This document shows, piece by piece, positions 61,626 to 64,000 of a stretch of DNA of 64,000 nucleotides. A program made the position numbers and the translations under genes. The notes beneath the pieces were generated by a model. The model had not been told where the DNA came from. It did no database searches and saw nothing but the letters and a program-made list of their open reading frames with translations. This DNA is from CAZPMC01 sp964587755 (GTDB lineage Bacteria > Bacillota > Clostridia > Acetivibrionales > DTU013), in the NCBI GenBank assembly GCA_964587755.1, contig CAZPMC010000006.1, forward strand, positions 8,072-72,071, read 5' to 3'. Each line of letters starts with the position of its first letter. Within the stretch, counting starts at the first letter, position 1.

Positions 61626-61654
61626 TTGACGAAACATTCCCGATGCTATATAAT
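61626..61654 (+). promoter_or_regulatory. Promoter of the S1-domain gene
   Basis: TTGACG (61626-61631) and TATAAT (61649-61654) are separated by 17 bases. It lies after divIC and upstream of a hairpin, so the S1 gene can be expressed separately from the block before it. Confidence 0.7.
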
Positions 61655-61696
61655 CAGATTGCTAATGATAACAACCATAGACCATAATTATTGTTT

Positions 61697-61719
61697 AAAA
61701 CGGTGGAGGCCGTTTTTTA
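61697..61719 (+). terminator. Short terminator-like hairpin in the S1-gene leader
   Basis: AAAACGG (61697-61703) pairs with CCGTTTT (61710-61716) around a TGGAGG loop, followed by T residues. It lies between the promoter at 61626 and the start at 61748, so it may end divIC transcripts and also attenuate the S1 gene. Confidence 0.6.
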
Positions 61720-61747
61720 TAAACTTTAAGGAGGATTTCTTTTTAGT

Positions 61748-62176
61748 ATGCTTGTTGAGGTCGGTAGTATAGTTGAAGGCAAGGTTGCCGGGATTACTAA
61801 TTTCGGTGCTTTCATTCAACTGCCTGAAGGGAAAACTGGTCTGGTTCATATCTCTGAAATCGCTGATGAATATGTAAAGGACATTAAAAATCATCTACAT
61901 GAAAACCAAGAGGTTAAGGTTAAAGTTTTGTCTATGGACAACGGCAAAATAAGCCTTTCAATTAAAAAGGCTGTTGAGCGCCAGGCGGAACCGAAAACTG
62001 TCCGACCGCCCGCTGAGATTGATTGGAACAAAGGTGCTTCGGAAAGTATGACTTTCGAAGATTTGCTATCGAAGTTTATGAAGGATAGTGATGAAAGAAT
62101 GCATGACCTGAAAAAGAATTTTGAATCCAAGCGGGGAAGCGGAAGCTACAGAAAGTCCAGCCAATATTATTATTAG
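61748..62176 (+). CDS. yabR: S1-domain RNA-binding protein (YabR/GSP13-like)
   Basis: The 142-residue protein starts with an S1 domain (residues 3-75: GSIVEGKVAGITNFGAFIQL, GLVHISEIAD, VKVLSMDNGKISLSIK). A basic, low-complexity tail ending in YYY follows. Position after divIC is conserved. It likely binds ribosomal or messenger RNA. AAGGAGG lies about 11 bases before the ATG. Confidence 0.9.
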   Translation: MLVEVGSIVEGKVAGITNFGAFIQLPEGKTGLVHISEIADEYVKDIKNHLHENQEVKVKVLSMDNGKISLSIKKAVERQAEPKTVRPPAEIDWNKGASESMTFEDLLSKFMKDSDERMHDLKKNFESKRGSGSYRKSSQYYY

Positions 62177-62259
62177 AAATTGAAAGGTGCTTTAAGTGGA
62201 TTATATAGGCACTTGATTTTTAAAAAACAAGGTGCTATTATGATATAGTTAATGTTTGA

Positions 62260-62345
62260 GCCGCTGTGGTGGAATGGCAGACACAAGGGACTTAAAATCC
62301 CTCGATGGCAACATCGTATCGGTTCAAGTCCGATCAGCGGCACCA
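62260..62345 (+). tRNA. tRNA-Leu (UAA)
   Basis: The acceptor stem GCCGCTG pairs with CAGCGGC, and CCA is encoded. The anticodon stem AGGGA/TCCCT encloses loop CTTAAAA with anticodon TAA. A long variable arm (CGATGGCAACATCG) is present, as expected for class II tRNA-Leu. The T arm is ATCGGTTCAAGTCCGAT. Confidence 0.97.
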
Positions 62346-62354
62346 TATAAAACG

Positions 62355-62386
62355 GCAATCAGCGTTATTGGTTGATTGCTGTTTTT
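62355..62386 (+). terminator. Terminator after tRNA-Leu
   Basis: GCAATCA (62355-62361) pairs with TGATTGC (62373-62379) and is followed by TGTTTTT. Confidence 0.65.
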
Positions 62387-62415
62387 ATGTAATTTATTGA
62401 AAATGGATTTAATAC

Positions 62416-62444
62416 TTGCATTATAAATGACACGGTGGTATACT
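62416..62444 (+). promoter_or_regulatory. Promoter of the initiator tRNA gene
   Basis: TTGCAT (62416-62421) and TATACT (62439-62444) are 17 bases apart, 58 bases before the tRNA. Confidence 0.65.
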
Positions 62445-62501
62445 ATATAAGCGCAGTTTTGAGAGTGACTTTCTCAAAACCCCATCAGCGCAATAATATA
62501 T

Positions 62502-62578
<77 letters not shown>

Positions 62579-62582
62579 ACGA

Positions 62583-62617
62583 AAACCGCTTATCTGTAAG
62601 GATAGGCGGTTTTTTGC
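62583..62617 (+). terminator. Terminator after tRNA-fMet
   Basis: AAACCGCTTATC pairs with GATAGGCGGTTT (one bulge or wobble), and the stem is followed by a T-run. Confidence 0.75.
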
Positions 62618-62755
62618 TGTTTTCGGTCCCTTTTATGGTAACAAGCTTTCCTGACTTTAGGGTGATGTCACTGACCGTTCTACAAAAAAATAAAGGAAGT
62701 TTTTAATGAATGTCGAATACGCTTTATTATAAATATTATTTATGGGGAGTTTGTT

Positions 62756-63634
62756 ATGAAAAAAATTATTAAAACCGCGGTTGTAATCTGTCTTCTGCTT
62801 GCGTTCACTCTGATTCTGGCCGGATGTATACGCATTGAAATGAAGGTTCACAAGGATGGTTCGTGTGATCTAAAGTACGAAATAAGAACCGAGGGCATGG
62901 TTGGCTCCGGTGAAGTGAAAAAACAGCTTGAAAGCAGCATTGATGAAGCTAATAAGGAAGCTGGAAAGAAAATTGCAAAATTAAAAAGCTTTAAAGAGAA
63001 GGATGGAGTAATTACTGCAGACATAAGGCTCGAGGATATTTCCTTCATGGGTGATGATGCTTTTTTTGGTAAGCTGTCTGATTTTGAAAAAGAATTTCCA
63101 GGCTATCTGGATAATCTGCAGGAAGCTAAAAAGGGTGAGCGCATAGAAAGAGAAGAGATTAAGGGAGCCGGGAAGCTTAATGTTGTAAAGGTAGCCGGAA
63201 TAACCTCCGATGGCCAATTAACGGAATTCAAAGTAATACTCCCGGGTGCGGTGAAATATATGTCAACGAATGTATCATTAGTCGATAGTAACACCGTCAA
63301 TGTAAACAGCGGCTACGGCATTATATTATATCAGAGAGGCGGTGGAGGAGCCGGTTGGCTTGTTTACGTGCTTGTTATTGCCATAGTTATTGTGGTTGTC
63401 ATCGCTATTTTCAACAATAAGGGTAAAAGCAAAGCTTCAACAACTGCATCAACAGCCCCAGTGGTTAAGACAGCGCCAGTAGCTGCACCGGTAGCTGCAC
63501 CAGCAGCCTCGGCAAAACCGGCAGCGGGAGTCACCGCAGATAGTGAGAATGGTATTCATTGCCCTCATTGCGGTACTAAGCTCAAAACCGGTGTAAAATT
63601 CTGTTCTTCTTGTGGAGGAAGAGTTTCGGAATAA
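62756..63634 (+). CDS. LppM-like lipoprotein with transmembrane helix and C-terminal zinc ribbon
   Basis: The 292-residue protein has a lipoprotein signal (LILAGC, Cys23), an extracellular domain of about 170 residues beginning IRIEMKVHKDGSCDLKYEI, a transmembrane helix (about 198-220, VYVLVIAIVIVVVIAIF), a Pro/Ala-rich linker with repeated APV units, and a zinc ribbon (CPHCGTKLKTGVKFCSSCGG). The first domain resembles LppM-like secreted domains. If both the lipid anchor and the helix are used, the ribbon faces the cytoplasm. The role is unknown. ATG 62756 has GGGGAG upstream. Confidence 0.8.
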   Translation: MKKIIKTAVVICLLLAFTLILAGCIRIEMKVHKDGSCDLKYEIRTEGMVGSGEVKKQLESSIDEANKEAGKKIAKLKSFKEKDGVITADIRLEDISFMGDDAFFGKLSDFEKEFPGYLDNLQEAKKGERIEREEIKGAGKLNVVKVAGITSDGQLTEFKVILPGAVKYMSTNVSLVDSNTVNVNSGYGIILYQRGGGGAGWLVYVLVIAIVIVVVIAIFNNKGKSKASTTASTAPVVKTAPVAAPVAAPAASAKPAAGVTADSENGIHCPHCGTKLKTGVKFCSSCGGRVSE

Positions 63635-63655
63635 ACAAAATCATTATCACGGGAT

Positions 63656-63695
63656 AAGCTCTCGTCCTTTGAAACAAAAGGACGGGAGCTTTTTG
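63656..63695 (+). terminator. Strong intrinsic terminator after the zinc-ribbon lipoprotein
   Basis: AAGCTCTCGTCCTTT (63656-63670) pairs with AAAGGACGGGAGCTT (63677-63691), with one mismatch, around a 6-base loop and runs into TTTT. Confidence 0.8.
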
Positions 63696-63758
63696 ACTTC
63701 CTTACTGAAAAAATATACGATTGGTTACAAAATGAGGTAAAAAACTGACACAAAGGTA

Positions 63759-63787
63759 TTGTAACTGAGCAATAAAATGGTTATAAT
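63759..63787 (+). promoter_or_regulatory. Promoter of the last, partial gene
   Basis: TTGTAA (63759-63764) and TATAAT (63782-63787) are 17 bases apart. The ATG is at 63820. Confidence 0.65.
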
Positions 63788-63819
63788 ACTATTATTAAAA
63801 TAGAATAGGGGGTATAGTC

Positions 63820-64000
63820 ATGTCTAGAAGTAAAAGGCGTATTAAGCGACTCTTTATCAGCGCGATGACCTTCATTCTACTGCTGTGCAACATCAATTTT
63901 ACTACTATTGCAGCAGACACAAACATAGCACTTCTTGCCACACCCTCAACATCATACTGCTCTCCTTGGGAGAGTATTACCGCACTAAACGACGGATATG
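63820..64000 (+). CDS. Secreted protein, N-terminal fragment (possible carbohydrate-binding start)
   Basis: The frame from ATG 63820 (AGGGGGT upstream) is open to the window end. It encodes a basic N terminus (MSRSKRRIKRLF), a hydrophobic signal (ISAMTFILLLCNINF) and a likely cleavage after TIAA. The mature start, NIALLATPSTSYCSPWES and then ITALNDGY, resembles the opening of F5/8 type C (discoidin) domains, which often read as N-A-A-ALNDG. A secreted carbohydrate-active enzyme or adhesin is likely, but only 60 residues are visible. Confidence 0.65.
   Translation, partial: MSRSKRRIKRLFISAMTFILLLCNINFTTIAADTNIALLATPSTSYCSPWESITALNDGY

Overview
The window looks like chromosomal DNA of a low-GC, endospore-forming Gram-positive anaerobe of the class Clostridia. 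The evidence is the conserved mazG-rqcP-yabP-yabQ-divIC-yabR sporulation/division block near the right end, sigma-A type promoters (TTGACA-17-TATAAT), strong GGAGG ribosome binding sites with frequent TTG/GTG starts, Firmicutes-style YesM/YesN regulation and two-subunit transketolase. Genus is not claimed. I see no phage, transposon, rRNA or CRISPR.

Layout. (1) 1-4.65 kb: end of a branched-chain amino acid operon: ilvN (partial), ilvC, leuA, cimA and a small coupled ORF. (2) 4.7-8.9 kb: an L,D-transpeptidase, then a GntR regulator with a palindromic operator repeated before a PfkB sugar kinase and 6-phosphogluconate dehydrogenase. (3) 9.0-12.5 kb, minus strand: a FecBCD-type metal-chelate or oxyanion importer with a THEP1-like NTPase. 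(4) 12.8-29.2 kb, plus strand: a purine/N-heterocycle catabolic operon. It holds three aminohydrolases, two M20 hydrolases (one YgeY-like), a PreA-like flavin/FeS protein, a GH1 homologue lacking its nucleophile, an XdhD-type molybdenum hydroxylase, diaminopropionate ammonia-lyase, a DeoR regulator, a two-subunit fumarase/tartrate-dehydratase-like enzyme and a DERA-like aldolase. (5) 29.3-32.5 kb, minus strand: sugar isomerase, RpiB-like isomerase and a chemoreceptor, probably one operon. (6) 32.7-48.5 kb, plus strand: a hydantoinase-like amidohydrolase, then a BMP-family nucleoside ABC importer running into an aminohydrolase, two tandem SDRs, a 2-hydroxyacid dehydrogenase, an archaeal-type GAPDH, an archaeal-type PGK, split transketolase, a third SDR and a MocA-like cytidylyltransferase. 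(7) 48.5-59.2 kb: Sir2 deacylase, two Cof-type HAD phosphatases, and a CUT1 sugar importer with two binding proteins and a YesN/YesM-like two-component system. (8) 59.4-64 kb: mazG to yabR, tRNA-Leu, tRNA-fMet, a lipoprotein with a zinc ribbon, and the start of a secreted protein.

How the genes may work together. Blocks 4-6 read as one catabolic island. A nucleoside-type importer and chemoreceptor would find and take up a purine (nucleoside)-like compound. Aminohydrolases, the Mo hydroxylase (its cofactor finished by MocA, encoded about 23 kb away), hydantoinase, YgeY and DpaL would dismantle the ring, ending in pyruvate and ammonia. Isomerases, SDRs, transketolase and the archaeal-type GAPDH/PGK pair would process a sugar phosphate and could yield ATP. 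The enzyme set overlaps the ygeX/ygeY/ssnA/hyuA/xdhD genes linked to anaerobic purine and urate breakdown, but several members carry altered active sites (GH1, PreA-like, fumarase alpha, RpiB-like). The real substrate may therefore be different. This last step is inference.
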